Under the pieces are notes generated by a model that did not search any database, was not told where the DNA came from, and saw only the letters and a program-made list of their open reading frames with translations. A stretch of DNA of 64,000 bases from Atriophallophorus winterbourni. Lineage: Eukaryota > Platyhelminthes > Trematoda > Plagiorchiida > Microphallidae. Numbering within the stretch: position 1 is the stretch's first letter; each line of letters begins with the position of its first letter. Shown in pieces: positions 10,514 to 21,900 of the stretch. The position numbers and the translations under genes were made by a program. The stretch covers positions 1 to 64,000 of the forward strand of contig JACCGJ010000566.1 of assembly GCA_013407085.1 (NCBI GenBank), in the 5' to 3' direction.

Positions 10514-11576
10514 TTATGTAGGTTGCTGCTGTATAAAGCGCCATTGCCCACAGTCGTGAATGTTGTTTTTGGATTCATCAGCGTCGGAAAGCTCATGGAT
10601 GCCGTGTGCGTATATACTGCGTTTGTCATTATCCTGCTTCCAGTCAAATGACGGCTTTTTCATGGCTTGCCTTGCTGCCCATGGTAGGTCCGCAAAGATG
10701 CGGATTGGGGTAGGGGATTTGAAAAGTACGTACGTGGAGAGAAGCACGGTTTCAGCTGCTTTAACGGACTCTAGTGTGACACGCAGAAGTCTGGATTCTC
10801 CTAGGTGAGACGAATTCGGAGGCCTGGACAACCGCACCACGCTATCCGCTTCCGAGGAAACCTGAAGGGTGCGGCAAATTTGATCCCATTGCGAAAAGTC
10901 TTCGGATAGACGTTCTTTAAAACACGGCGACTTGGATTCGGGCACATTTGTGCAGATCACTGTCATTCTACCATCGCGAGAATTTTGCTAAGGGTCTTTC
11001 TGTTGGTTAGCAGGAGGACTAATGGTAGCTTCGAGATATGGGTATCAGTTTTGCACACGAGCTGGCGCAGCAACCACTTCGGAGTAGCCAAGCTTGGTGG
11101 CAATCTTTGGGCGGATATCATCCTTAGAAGGATGAGGTGGTGATGAACAGGTCGCAAACTTCGTTTCGAGTAGTTTCACGCGTGCTGCCAGTGAAGAGAT
11201 GATTTCTTTCTGCTGATCGAGCAAAGTAAGCAGAGAGCGGATAATCGGTTTTTTGGAACAGTGTACGCAAAACCATGGTAATTTTATGCGCTGTCGATGC
11301 TTTTTTAATTCTGACGTTGACAACCCGGAACAACGCGAGTGGAACCATGTAGAGAAACTACTACACTCAATTCATTCTTCAGTTACGGCTTTGGAGCAAT
11401 CTCCCTTGCCACAACTGTTGGCGTCCAAGTTTGGCAAGATTGACATTCGTTTGTTGCTGGATTTATGCTCTACGTTTTTTTGAAGGTTCGCTTTTACCCG
11501 TTGTCTTATATTCACCGGCTTTTGGAGTAACTTTACCGTTAGAACGGAGGTTCGATTTTGATTTACTATCAACCAT
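10514..11576 (-). pseudogene. LINE ORF1 with PHD-type zinc finger and coiled coil
   Basis: Starts at ATG 11576. The frame slips near a T run at 11476-11481, and a TGA interrupts it at about 11367. The reading before and after that stop has the cysteine/histidine pattern of a PHD-like finger: NSCGKGDC, then ECSSFSTWFHSRCSGL, then PWFCVHC. A heptad-like stretch follows (LLTLLDQQKEIISSLAARVKLLE), typical of ORF1 coiled coils. The rest (10514-10966) is the conserved ORF1 block starting MTVICTNVPES. Confidence 0.75.
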
Positions 11577-11589
11577 GATAACAATAATC

Positions 11590-11880
11590 GAATAAAAAAT
11601 AAAAAGATCTGTCACGACAAAAAAGATTCAACTTGCGCGTGATGAGAGGCATCAGTGAGTTTCAAAGACAAAATAAAGATTATGACAACATTTCGGATAT
11701 GGATAAAATCTGGGAATAAAACAAGGCAAACAGATTCGAGTCCTTTTCTTAAATTCCCTATTGTAGTGGAACCTACAACATCTTTGGGAAGACGATTACA
11801 GTAATTTACTACCATTTCACTAAAGAAGTGCCTACGAATATTAGTTCTCTCATTTCGCTTTGCCACTGTAAATGGGTAAC
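11590..11880 (-). pseudogene. CR1-like C-terminal fragment and 3' tail
   Basis: The minus strand reads RNERTNIRRHFFSEMVVNYC and NRLPKDVVGSTTIGNLRKGLE, matching the end of CR1-type RTs (compare FLWNSLPQHVV near 3690). An A/T-rich end at about 11583-11605 looks like the 3' terminus. No RT core is present. Confidence 0.65.
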
Positions 11881-12478
11881 CTCGAGTTTTGCTCCTTTCT
11901 TCTTTTGAGCGACGTTGCTACTTCACTGCTCCCGTCGAACACTTACCTGTTACCAAACATACTCCAATCGATTACTTACCTGTTCTCTTCTCCATTTGCG
12001 TGGTTATCTGAGCAAATCATGGTCTGTTCGAGTATGACGCAGTTGCAATGTTCTCTTTAGTAGTAACTTCTTACTCTGGCATCAATGATGCATTAGTTAA
12101 GTTTTTATCACTTCAGCCAATTTATTTAAACCCGATTCTAGTCTGTTCAGGCTAGCTTCTATTTCATTCTCAAAGTTTTTGCCTCCGAGGATTTCACTGT
12201 CGGTCTGGCGTTGCAAATCTGGCAGACACAACACGCACAAAGTCAAACATCTCCATTAATAATTGCGTACAAATCCGAGGTCAACGATTTGATACACCTA
12301 TGGTGAATCAGCATAACAGTCCTCGTCTTGGGACTTACGGTCATCCATAAACTGTACACACAGGCCAAGGTGCTTTGTTTCGCATGCTGGGTCATCCGGT
12401 CAGTTTTGATTCAAAAGGGTCAATACGGCGCACGATCGATACAATACAGCGCCATTAATAAATTGGGCGTACCGACTG
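11881..12478. other. Upstream region of membrane-protein gene 1; one Penelope-like scrap
   Basis: About 600 bases with no gene. The stretch at 11930-11985 repeats a motif seen at 17120-17155 and 57480-57515 (CCAATCGATT preceded by AAACATA), which belongs to the Penelope-like family. The rest shows nothing recognisable. The promoter of the following gene must lie here, but no TATA box stands out. Confidence 0.4.
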
Positions 12479-13612
12479 ATGAGCAACTTTTACGCGGAAG
12501 ATGACATTGTATTTGATCCCACCTATAGCACATTATCAGAATACGCACGTGAGTATGACTACGACTTACTAGGAAAGTCGTTGTTACCAATCGGATGGTT
12601 TTGGTCTGACCACTTCTTCTACACTCGGCAATTTCTTGAGCAAAATTTGTTCATTCTCACGGGGTTAGTATTCTTGTCAGTCCCGGCCCCATTTTTCATT
12701 GTCTTTATTTGGCGGAAATGTAGTAAAGTACTACGTTACTTCGTCGCATGGTGTTTCGCAAAACAACAAATGAGTGAGGAACTCAAAGAGTGGGAAGATA
12801 GGAAGAAGTACATGCAAGCTGAAGATCATGATCGCTACGCGGCAGTTCATTGTCGTGAAATGGCAAACAAGCTTGGAATAGCAACGATTCGTCGTCCTAT
12901 TCCAAAGGATCTCTACGATTACGAAGCAGTTCGATTTGTATTCCCACAACCGTTTATTATGGAAAAGACGCATAAAGCTCTGCGAGGAACAGAGCTACAT
13001 CCTATCTATGATCAGCTTGTAGAAGGTGAATTAGAAGACGCTCTGTTGGTAGCGCTCGAGCAGAAAAGACTCGTTACCAGGAAACCGTTACCACTACTCG
13101 CGAGAATCGCAGCTAAACGTATGCTGGCGAAGGCAGAGTATGACGACGGAAATCAGTTAACTCCAGAAATGCGATTAATCGAAGGATGGATAGCATTGTA
13201 CAAGCAACGATACAAAGAAGCAATTGAAGAAAATTATCGATGGTGGTTAGGACAAGATAAAAATTTACCAGTAGAGGCAAAAGAAACGAGAGAGAAACTT
13301 GAACCGATTGTGGCCGACGTTAGACAAAATCGTGCCACTACACCAATCGATCCCGGTTACGATGATAATTCGAATGATGGTACCGGTCAGACGGTTAACA
13401 AACGGGGGAAGAATCCGCGACCGCCCGAACCACAATTCACACCGATCGTGAATGAGAATGCTGAACAGCTTGACGTGCCAGAAGATTTGGATGAATCGCG
13501 AATGTTGAAAGAATTGGAGATGGAAGAACAAGCGCAATTCGCCAAGATCAAACGCTCCAGTCGTCGTAGATCGCGGAGTAAGAAAAGGAAACAGAACAAA
13601 AAAGATGTCTGA
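12479..13612 (+). CDS. Uncharacterised single-pass membrane protein (paralog 1)
   Basis: Intronless ORF of 377 residues from an ATG, with no obvious cleavable signal peptide. A hydrophobic segment spans about residues 56-77, followed at once by basic residues (WRKCSKVLR), consistent with a membrane anchor and a cytosolic C-terminal part. Residues 26-31 (YDYDLL) and 147-153 (DYEAVRF) match the paralog at 17.3 kb at almost the same positions. Residues 225-255 (EGWIALYKQRYKEAIEENY) look like a helical-repeat pair. The C-terminus is lysine/arginine rich (SSRRRSRSKKRK). I do not recognise the family. It is not repeat-derived by any motif I can see, and the single long frame argues for a real gene. 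Confidence 0.75.
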   Translation: MSNFYAEDDIVFDPTYSTLSEYAREYDYDLLGKSLLPIGWFWSDHFFYTRQFLEQNLFILTGLVFLSVPAPFFIVFIWRKCSKVLRYFVAWCFAKQQMSEELKEWEDRKKYMQAEDHDRYAAVHCREMANKLGIATIRRPIPKDLYDYEAVRFVFPQPFIMEKTHKALRGTELHPIYDQLVEGELEDALLVALEQKRLVTRKPLPLLARIAAKRMLAKAEYDDGNQLTPEMRLIEGWIALYKQRYKEAIEENYRWWLGQDKNLPVEAKETREKLEPIVADVRQNRATTPIDPGYDDNSNDGTGQTVNKRGKNPRPPEPQFTPIVNENAEQLDVPEDLDESRMLKELEMEEQAQFAKIKRSSRRRSRSKKRKQNKKDV

Positions 13613-13686
13613 TGGACTTGAAACATACACTCCGAATCGGAGGGTTTTACAACACACGTTCATGTGTGTCATTACTTTTTTCTTCA
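13613..13686. other. 3' flank of membrane-protein gene 1
   Basis: Short 3' flank after the TGA at 13610-13612. No AATAAA is seen within it. The duplicated block described next begins at about 13687. Confidence 0.3.
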
Positions 13687-14309
13687 ACACAGTTTGAGGA
13701 AACATGTTATTTTTAACGTGGAGATTTAAATGCCCATAGAACCCGTAATCTCGGTTTGGTCTGGAATCCGAATTACTTATCCCTTTAAATAACACCAATA
13801 GGTCTTCAAAATCTTAATTTACTCAGCATTAACTGATCGAAAATTGAAGGTCAAATCGACGGAGGTTCCAAGCTTAACAATAGATGCAAATCGTTTCGTG
13901 TCAACCAGTGGGCTTCAAGTCCCACCAAGTTGAGCTTGTTCGATTGACCTTGAAGAATTGTATATCGTTCGATAGCGCTTGATTGTCTATCCCCTTTTGT
14001 TCTCGAGAAGGTTGTTGCTTGAACCATTCTCGTCCAATCCTTCTAAAACGAAAACTATCGTGGGTTCATGATTGCCGTCGTTAATGTTTTCGGCGATGCT
14101 TGCTCTCTTGTTGTACGAGATGGTGGTTTTCTGCATATAACTCGAAAGCGCGTGATTAGCACTCATTGCTATGGAATTTTGAACCATTAAATATGTCATA
14201 ATTAGACAGATATGACACAGATATGCACTTGAATAATGGTGGATGTTCATGTAGTGAAGTCTGCTTCAGACAGAATTGTGAATTAAGTAGGCCGTTGATT
14301 TGTTTTGCT
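13687..14309 (-). repeat. Duplicated block A-B next to the 20-N gap, with ORF1-type module
   Basis: Part A (13687-13883) is repeated at 14330-14530 and part B (13884-14309) at 15552-15976, both at very high identity. Part B carries, on the minus strand, a short ORF starting MSANHALSSYMQKTTISY with DGNHEPTIVF and GLDENGSSNN. Related ORFs lie at 33908 and 41095. Here A joins B directly, while after the gap 1,018 extra bases lie between them. Confidence 0.8.
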
Positions 14310-14329
14310 NNNNNNNNNNNNNNNNNNNN
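14310..14329. other. Assembly gap of 20 N
   Basis: A run of 20 undetermined bases. The sequence just after it repeats the sequence about 640 bases before it, so the gap may join two versions of the same locus. Confidence 0.95.
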
Positions 14330-15976
14330 AACACAGTTTGAGGAAACATGTTATTTTTAACGTGGAGATTTAAATGCCCATAGAACCCGTAATCTCGGTT
14401 TGGTCTGGAATCCGAATTACTTATCCCTTTAAATAACACCAATAGGTCTTCAAAATCTTAATTTACTCAGCATTAACTGATCGAAAATTGAAGGTCAAAT
14501 CGACGGAGGTTCCAAGCTTAACAATAGATGCACTACATGAAGTCCGCTCTTGTTAAGAGCCAATCGATATACCCATAGGCGTTTTTTAAGTTTATCAGTC
14601 TGCGCGTCTAGACAACAGAGCTTTATATATAGTATATATGCACGATCTGATACAGATATGGTGCCGTTCAACAGAAACAATGAAATGTACAAATCGGGTA
14701 GGGAACAGTAGGAATAAACAGTGGATGATTTTTGTCCATTTTTTGAATTTTTACAATACAGTTTAAGACCGATAGAAAAATGTCAGGGAAGAATAGAGAA
14801 AATGCACTCTTTCCATTGATGTTCATTGCCACCGTCGCCAATGTGTCGAGCCATACACTCTCACCTTCTCTTGCTTAGTCACAATGGCCATCACAATATA
14901 ACTAGTGGATAAAAAAATATAGGTTTATAACGAAAATAAAATTAATTGAAACTGATCATTCGTTGCGTAGACTCAACAGTTTATCGCGGGGCAGATAAAT
15001 CATACAAAAGCGCAATTGTATCATTGTTGATATTCGACAAAATGTTATGCTCAACCTGAAGCGTAAAGTGATGCAGCAGAGTACATTCTTACAAATTTTA
15101 CTGCTTTCGTGCTTTTTTGTTGATAGAAAATCAACAACGATTGTTGTCCCAAACCGAAAAAAATAAAAAAGCAACGAACGTTCTTGAGAGGGAGGGGGGA
15201 TAACGTCAGGTCAATCGAGGTCGATCCCTGTCCTGAGGTCATTTTGTTGTTTGCGCGGGCTTCGAGAACACTCGATGCAACATTCACCACGCCCCCGCGG
15301 ATCGGATTTCCCGTCCACCTGTCGATTGCATCCCAATTTATCACTGAGGTCAATCTTTCCAAAGAAAATAACGTTTACCCAAGAATCCTACAACACATGA
15401 GAACGTCGATTGGCCAAACGCGTTTAGTGCGCGCATGTCAGAGAACAAAACATCAAAATTTCAACTCGATCACCCATTCATTTTAATTCAGATGCCGTAA
15501 CCACAACATTGCCTTGAACATGTCTGTAACGGTTGTCACTTTGAGCTGATGTGCAAATCGTTTCATGTCAACCAGTGGGCTTCAAGTCCCACCAAGTTGG
15601 GCTCGTTCGATCGACCTTGAAGAATTGTATATCGTTCGATAGCGCTTGATTGTCTATCCCTTTTTGTTCTCGAGGAGGTTGTTGCTCGAACCATTCTCGT
15701 CCAATCCTTCTAAAACGAAAACTATCGTGGGTTCATGATTGCCGTCGTTAATGTTTTCGGCGATGCTTGCTCTCGTGTTGTACGAGATGGTGGTTTTCTG
15801 CATATCACTCGAAAGCGCGTGATTAGCACTCATTGCTATTGAATTTCGAACCATCAAATATCCATGATTAGACAGATATGATACAGATATGCACTTGAAT
15901 AATGGTGGATTTTCATGTAGTGAAGTCTCCTTCAGACAGAATTGTGAATTAGGTTGGCGGTTGATTTCTTTTGCTT
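14330..15976 (-). repeat. Block A-C-B', the longer version of the duplicated module
   Basis: A (14330-14530), then C (14531-15551), then B' (15552-15976). Read on the minus strand, B' carries the short ORF (MSANHALSSDMQ start near 15839) and C continues with sequence also found after the related ORFs at 34350-34650 and 41500-41800. That shared part includes the GACATGCGCGCACTAAACGC block. The A-C-B' arrangement therefore looks ancestral and A-B looks like a deletion. C also contains a piece shared with 51826-51890. Confidence 0.7.
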
Positions 15977-16960
15977 GTGCTAATATGATAACAGACAGCT
16001 GAATTATTGCAAGACATACTAACTTGTAGCTCAGGTATGGGATTGTGGGTCATAGTTGTTCTCCGAGCTGGTATAATAGTTGATTGCGAACGTTTCTTCA
16101 TCAAACTAGATGACAAGTTTTCTTTCTTCAGAATCACGAACGTATCATCGACGTACTAGATCTATAGTTTGGGTTATCTCAGCGGTAATGCGATACGTCC
16201 AAGCCTTTGCTATACGGCCTCCGCTAGCAACCTAGATATTGGTGATCCCATTGGGGTTCTTTCAATTTTTATATAAACGATTGTTGAATTTGAAATTCGT
16301 CTGCAAACACAATTCCACTAACTGTAGTATATTGTTCTTTGCCAATCGGTTTCCATTGTACTCGGTTCGTCCAGCAGTTGTGATGTGGTTTGCAGCACTA
16401 AGCTAGTGTCGATTGATATATGTCAAAAGAAACTATGATTTCTCAATCTTCTATATTCACACCCTCTACCTTCTGTGGAAATTTAGTTGCGGAATCTGTC
16501 TAAAAATATGATCCTTGAATAAGGTATAGTAATCTTTTTCACAGTTATTTGCAGAGTTTGTAGGTAGGTGCTCCAGACAGCGACACGATTGGGCGTAGTG
16601 AAATGCTTTCCTTGTGAATTTTTCGGCAGTCCATAGAAGCGAGGTAAGCTTGAGTCTTCTGATTTCGTTCTAAAATGATGGACTATGTTGAGTTGTCCCA
16701 TGCACTTGAGTTTCTTCAACGCAGCATTTATTTTATTTTTTCAAGTCGACACGTGGCTCAATTTTGGGTTCCACATTGGTGCATACATGTAATCCAATTG
16801 GACGTATTGACTTAATGACTGCGCTATGGAGTGCCACTCTTCGAAGAATTCCCTTATGTGGCGCGTGCGTCCCCTGGCAATGACGTTGGTTTCATTTAAG
16901 TTGAATTGATGTCCTTTGTCAGCATGAATTGATAATAGAGATTTTTAATCGAACTATAGG
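15977..16960 (-). pseudogene. Penelope-like element reverse transcriptase, decayed
   Basis: On the minus strand between about 16350 and 16080 the reading gives FNNRLYIKIERTPMGSPIS, then RLLAEAV, then after several stops YVDDTFVILKKENL. PMGSP and YVDDTF are hallmark Penelope-type RT motifs. In-frame stops show it is dead. The 5' and 3' limits are uncertain. Confidence 0.7.
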
Positions 16961-17165
16961 CTGTTTAGCAATAAGGTCAAATCAGTGGTGGGGGGTGCCT
17001 ACTACTTAATCATGTTCCCTGTCCTGACTATCACCCTTCGTCAGACGAAGCTTCTGTCAAAAGTGAAACGTTACCCAAAAACTGCTCTAACCGATTGCAC
17101 TCAAATTTCTTTGCATTATGAATACACGATCGGTCGCAAACATATTCCAATCGATATTTATTTTT
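16961..17165 (+). repeat. Penelope-like linker segment
   Basis: The block from TGTTTAGCAATAAGGTCAAA through CTTCGTCAGACGAAGCTTCT to CATATTCCAATCGAT is found inverted at 56910-57060 and 57480-57515, and partly at 24150-24260. GTCAGACGAAGCTTCTGTC is locally palindromic. It probably connects the RT and GIY-YIG parts of Penelope-like elements in this genome. Confidence 0.6.
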
Positions 17166-17287
17166 ATTTTGTTTAAGACTGTCGTGCTACTAAACTAATT
17201 TTAATTAAATGCAAATTTGAGAACAAAATAAAAAATACACGACCGAAAATGCGTATATATCGATGAAGTCACGTGGACCAGTTTAAA

Positions 17288-18352
17288 ATGAGTTTGTACG
17301 GCCCAGAAGATGTCGTTCTGGATAGAACATTCGTAAACGAAGAAGCCTATTATGCATTGTTTGATTACGATTTGTTGGGTACACCAATTAAAGTTGATCG
17401 AAGCTTTGCACGTAACCCGGCCGGGTATTTGAAGAAAATCGTATTGGAGTATAAAATTTTGCTAGTATGCAGTCCATTTATACTGTTTCTAACTTATTTT
17501 TCACTACGAATCATTGTTAACGTTATCAAGAAAGTGTTGCACGTGTTCAGAGCAGTAATCAAATTTCGAAGCCAAAAAGGAAAAGCGAAAAAGGAACAGA
17601 AGCTCCGTCGAGCCCAAGGTTTGCCGATAGACTTGGATTTACAAGCGCACGCGGTCTATCGAGCTTTGACGGATATTTACGACGTCAGGAGTGGTACCAG
17701 CAAAGATCAATTACTTGCACATGCTGCAGATTATGAAGCAGCTCGATTTGCATTGGAGGCCGCGTGGAAAACATCCGCTGGACTTCAATGTTTACGGGAA
17801 GCTAATCCTTTTAGGTCGTTCGATGATGAACCAATCGAAGGTGCCGAAGCAGACGAAGAGCTTGAACGATTATTGGAGGAAATCGAACAAGCTGAATACG
17901 AAGACATGGATGAAGAAGAATCGAGTGATTCGTTTGACGAAAATACGGAAGATTTCAATCAATTCGATGAACAGACAGGAGACGTCGAGGAAAACACACT
18001 TTATGGAAACGAAGAATTAGAAGAAGCAGACGAATACGGAATCGATTTAGATCAATTCGATGAACAGACAGAATACGTAGAGGAAAACACACTTTATGAA
18101 AACGGAGAATTGGAAGAAGCAGACGAATACGGAATTGATGAGGACGAGGAGTATATGGAGCAATGGGATGATGATAACGAGGACCAACACAACGTGTACA
18201 ACAAAAAGAGGCCTATGAAAATGGAAAATACAGTGAAGGGCAATATTGTGAGAAAGCGGTCTCTCAACACAAAATGTAAGAATAAAGTGGAAGATAATCG
18301 GAGCGGATCAGTTTGTGGTAAGAAACGAGAAAAACATGCGAAATCAACGTGA
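17288..18352 (+). CDS. Uncharacterised acidic single-pass membrane protein (paralog 2)
   Basis: Intronless ORF. The first ATG is at 17288 (a longer frame from 17273 would need GTG), giving 354 residues. The start MSLYGPEDVVLD aligns with MSNFYAEDDIVFD of the 12.5 kb gene. Shared landmarks: FDYDLL at 25-30, a hydrophobic segment at about 56-80 followed by basic residues, and DYEAARF at 148-154. From about residue 190 the protein is very acidic and contains a 31-residue unit twice in tandem (QFDEQT..., 93 bp each). It then ends in a lysine/arginine-rich tail. The bodies of the two paralogs differ strongly, so this is an old duplication or a fast-evolving family. Function unknown. Confidence 0.75.
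   Translation: MSLYGPEDVVLDRTFVNEEAYYALFDYDLLGTPIKVDRSFARNPAGYLKKIVLEYKILLVCSPFILFLTYFSLRIIVNVIKKVLHVFRAVIKFRSQKGKAKKEQKLRRAQGLPIDLDLQAHAVYRALTDIYDVRSGTSKDQLLAHAADYEAARFALEAAWKTSAGLQCLREANPFRSFDDEPIEGAEADEELERLLEEIEQAEYEDMDEEESSDSFDENTEDFNQFDEQTGDVEENTLYGNEELEEADEYGIDLDQFDEQTEYVEENTLYENGELEEADEYGIDEDEEYMEQWDDDNEDQHNVYNKKRPMKMENTVKGNIVRKRSLNTKCKNKVEDNRSGSVCGKKREKHAKST
17965..18150 (+). repeat. Two tandem 93-bp units inside paralog 2
   Basis: The units start at about 17965 and 18058 (CAATTCGATGAACAGACAG in both) and encode QFDEQT, EENTLY, EELEEADEYGID-like blocks. They differ at a few bases, mostly keeping acidic residues, and are in frame. Confidence 0.85.
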
Positions 18353-18955
18353 ATTTATGTTTTCTATTCAAGAACAAATATGTTGATAAATTATATGATG
18401 AAGAACTCTTGGCTCGCTATAACAGAGAGCAGCATGGGATCTGGCAACAGCAGTAGGGAAGAACTAAGCTGGTTTCGTAAACAGTGCGAAACTTTTAGAT
18501 AATCACGTAGACAAATGAGTCCATGATCTTTTCTAACACATTCCGTTTCAAACAGCGGGGGTCGTCAGACGGTTTAGATAGTCCATCTAGGGAGGAATCC
18601 CGTTTTCAAATCCCAGCTGCATCGCGCGAACAACAAAAGTGATAACGTAATTGCAAATGCAGGAAGGGAATTCTGTCGCGCATTATGACGAATGTATCAT
18701 TAGCATAGAGCCGCCACATATATGATTTCAAATCTTCGTTTTTTTAAAACCATCTCCTCGAACAATGGTATATCGTAAGACAATCGATGCAGATGAGGTA
18801 CACATCTGCACATTTTTAAATGGTGTTTCAGTCTGTAGGGGAATAGCTGCTCTACAAGGTTGAGCACGTCCACAGTGATGCTGCTCATCAAGAAGCAGAT
18901 CATGGATACCCAAAGAGTTTAATTAAGCCCTAATTGAACCGAGTTAAACATCCGC
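18353..18955. other. Intergenic stretch, nothing recognised
   Basis: About 600 bases after the stop of paralog 2. No clear AATAAA, no repeat shared with other parts of the window that I can see, and only short spurious frames. Confidence 0.3.
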
Positions 18956-21900
18956 AACGGAAAACAAAAGAAGTTTGGCGAACTACGGTTTTTCTACCGT
19001 ATGTCTAAAGCGCTGAGACTGGACCCCGTCGCGCTGAGACTGGACCTTAACGTGGTGCGATGGTTTGTGTACCTTCATGACCCATTGAGTTATACTGGGT
19101 GGTGCCTTTTGGTGCCAGCAGAGCCACTCATACCAGGAAGGTCGATGGATAGAGGTCAGACGAACTCAGTCTCAACGCACTGCTTTGTGGTTCAGGCTAT
19201 TTAGCCAAAGGCTCCGGGTGGGCCCCCTAAGCTAACCCCCTACTTCGTCCCGGGCAACCGGGTAGTATCACGCCCACAAGCAATTATTAAAATAAAGGTA
19301 AAAATGACAGATCCCGTGCTCTCACACTCTTTGCTCAAAATGCTTTACATGGTCTCACACTGCATGCAAACTTTTTAATAACTGTTTTCCGTTTTGTGGT
19401 TCTTTGGTTAGCCCTGACAGAAGTGTAGCTTGTTCATCCAGGTTTCCGAATTCAGCCACTTCGAATATTTTGCCTGCTTCGAATGCCTCCAGAGCGTTCT
19501 TACACCCGCGTGTACCATTCAAATTAGCGGCCTTTAATGTACGGACTTTAGCTAGCATCGGACAGCAGGCAGCCTTGGCTCGCACGCTTGATAGCCTCGA
19601 CGTCGATGTGTGCTGTTTGTCAGAAACACGCATGCATAACTCTAGCTCAGTTACACGATTGTCTAACCCTTCGAACTTACGTAAGTCACACTATCTACGT
19701 TTGTCCACTGATGACGATGCCATGGTATCTGGTCAAGCTGGTGTCGGAATCGTCTTGAGTGAGCGAGCTGAGGTCGCACTGTTAGACTGGATCCCAGTCG
19801 ACAGTCGCCTTTGTGCAGTAAGACTACAGGGTTCGTGCAAAAAAGGCCGATTTCGCAACCAATCCCGCGACCTGTTTGTGGTTGCTGCCTATGCACCGAC
19901 TAATTGTAGCTCTGAACTTGACAAGGATGAGTTTTATGGAAGATTACAAGAACTCATTAGACTTGCATCGAGGAGTGACATCGTTGTCCTAGCTGGAGAC
20001 ATGAATGCACGTGTTGGCCGTCTATCCTTAAACGAGCATTTCGTGGGTGGACGGTTTGGTCTCGATTGTCATCGTAATGACAACGGCGAAAGATTGCTTA
20101 ACTTGTGCTCAGAGCACAGACTGTACCTTGCCAGCACTAACTTCCGCCATTCGAAGCGTCACTGCTCCACCTGGAGATCTCCATCGGCGGCCTTGTTCAC
20201 GTAAATTGACCATATTGCTATCAGCTACTCCTGGCGAGGGAGTGTGCAAGATTGCCGCTCCTACTGGGGTACCTGTCTAGAGTCCGATCATGCGTTAGTC
20301 TCTGCTAAGCTCTCAATGCGTTTTGTTGGGAAACGTAGAAATGTTGCAAGGCAGTTGAATGTTGCCAGGCTTAACGATCTCCCGGTTCTCCGAGGGTTTC
20401 AGGCCAATTTGAGTCTGCATCTTTCTACAGTTCCCCAAAATAGTATCGATGACCAATGGAGTGGGATTCAAACCTCCTTGGAAACAGCCGCGTTGGATAG
20501 TTGTGGGTTGACTTCCCGTGTAGCTCAGCACTGGGTTTCTGCGAATTCTCTCCAATTAATGGACCAACGTCGGTTGCTTTCTGCTGATAGCATACATGAT
20601 GCGTCACGAAGGCTTATTAAACGTAAACTGGTTGCCAGTTTGAGAACCGACAGGGAAAGTTGGTGGAGTTCTAAGGCTACGGAAATGGAATCTGCGGCAG
20701 CTGTAGGCAATTTCAGAAAATTTTTCCAACTCATCAGAACAACTGGAAGCGGGCGACCAGGCATCAGTGAGTTGATACGTGAAGCAGATGGTTTGCCAGT
20801 TTTTAACATGCACAGACGCATGGAGCGATGGGCAGAACATTTTGAAGCACAGTTTAACTGGCCTTCTGCACCCACTGATTTCGAGAATACGGAACACTGT
20901 ACCCCATGGTCGATTTCTCTTGAGGCTCCGACTCAATCAGAGATTTACAGTGTAGTCCGGAGCCTTAAGCGCCATCGGGCATCAGGTGCTGATGCTTTGC
21001 TTCCGTCATTGTTCAAAGATGGCGGTTTCGCTTTAGTTCGCGAACTTCAAGCGCTGTTCGCCAACATATGGGCTGAGGAACGCGTTCCGATCCCTTGGAG
21101 AGAATCGTAATTGCTCCTATTTTCAAAAAGGGACGGCGCGATTCCTGTGAAAACCATCGGGGTATCAGTCTCATTTCAGTAGCTCCTAAAATACTGGCGT
21201 CCATTCTGCTTCACCGATTGAGTACCAAACGGGAAGAGCAAATCCGTGAGGAGCAAACTGGGTTTCGTGCCGGCCGAGGGTGCATAGATCAAATTTTCAC
21301 ACTCCGTCAGTTACTGGAGCAACGCCACACTTTTCGTAAACCAACTATCGTGGTATTCCTTGACATCCGAGCGGCATTCGATTCAATCGATCGTGAAAGT
21401 CTTTGGAACTGTCTACTGAGACATGGAGTGCCCGAGAAGTATGTTTGGATCTTGAAAGCATTATATTGCCAAACTTCGGGCAGGGTTCGAGCGTACGGAC
21501 AATTGTCGTCCTCGTTCAATATCTCCAGCGGGGTGCGGCAGGGCTGCCCTATCTCGCCGTTCCTTTTTAACTTCGCGATCGACGATGTCCTGAGAAAAGC
21601 TTTAGCTGGACTGGTGGGCACAGGTGTTGAACTTCTGCCGGGTGAGCGAGCGACCGATCTAGAGTATGCCGATGACATCGCACTTCTGGGAGATGACCCT
21701 CATATAATGCAACAAGCCCTTGAAGCTTCAAGGTATGGCATGTGCTTTGCGCCTAACAAGTGTAAAACACTTACCCAGGATTGGAGCGGCTCTCTTCCAA
21801 ACCTAACTGTGTGCGATGTCAATCTTGAATTCGTCGACAGCTTTGTTTACCTTGGCAGTTGTATCTCCGCTGGAGGTTGTGTCGAGGACGAGATCTCACA

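Larger units (their letters stand above)
7843..11590 (-). mobile_element. Second-type CR1/Jockey-like LINE, full order but decayed
   Basis: A minus-strand element. The 3' end at about 7843-7870 has an AATAAA-like hexamer followed by a (TTC)5 tail. Upstream come the RT with catalytic YADD (about 8740), the RT N-terminal blocks, part of an endonuclease, and ORF1 with a PHD-type finger starting at ATG 11576. The RT has stops at about 8822-8824 and 9115-9117, the endonuclease has an internal deletion, and ORF1 has a stop and a frameshift. It differs from the 1-3.9 kb element in RT motifs (QFAYRKNRSTVDALALL, RGVL-GAMLSPFLF). Confidence 0.8.

Noticed and set aside
14531..15551. Block C as a 1-kb mobile element inserted between A and B with a TGCA duplication
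   Set aside because: C is colinear with the rest of the same repeat at other loci, so A-B is better explained as a deletion.
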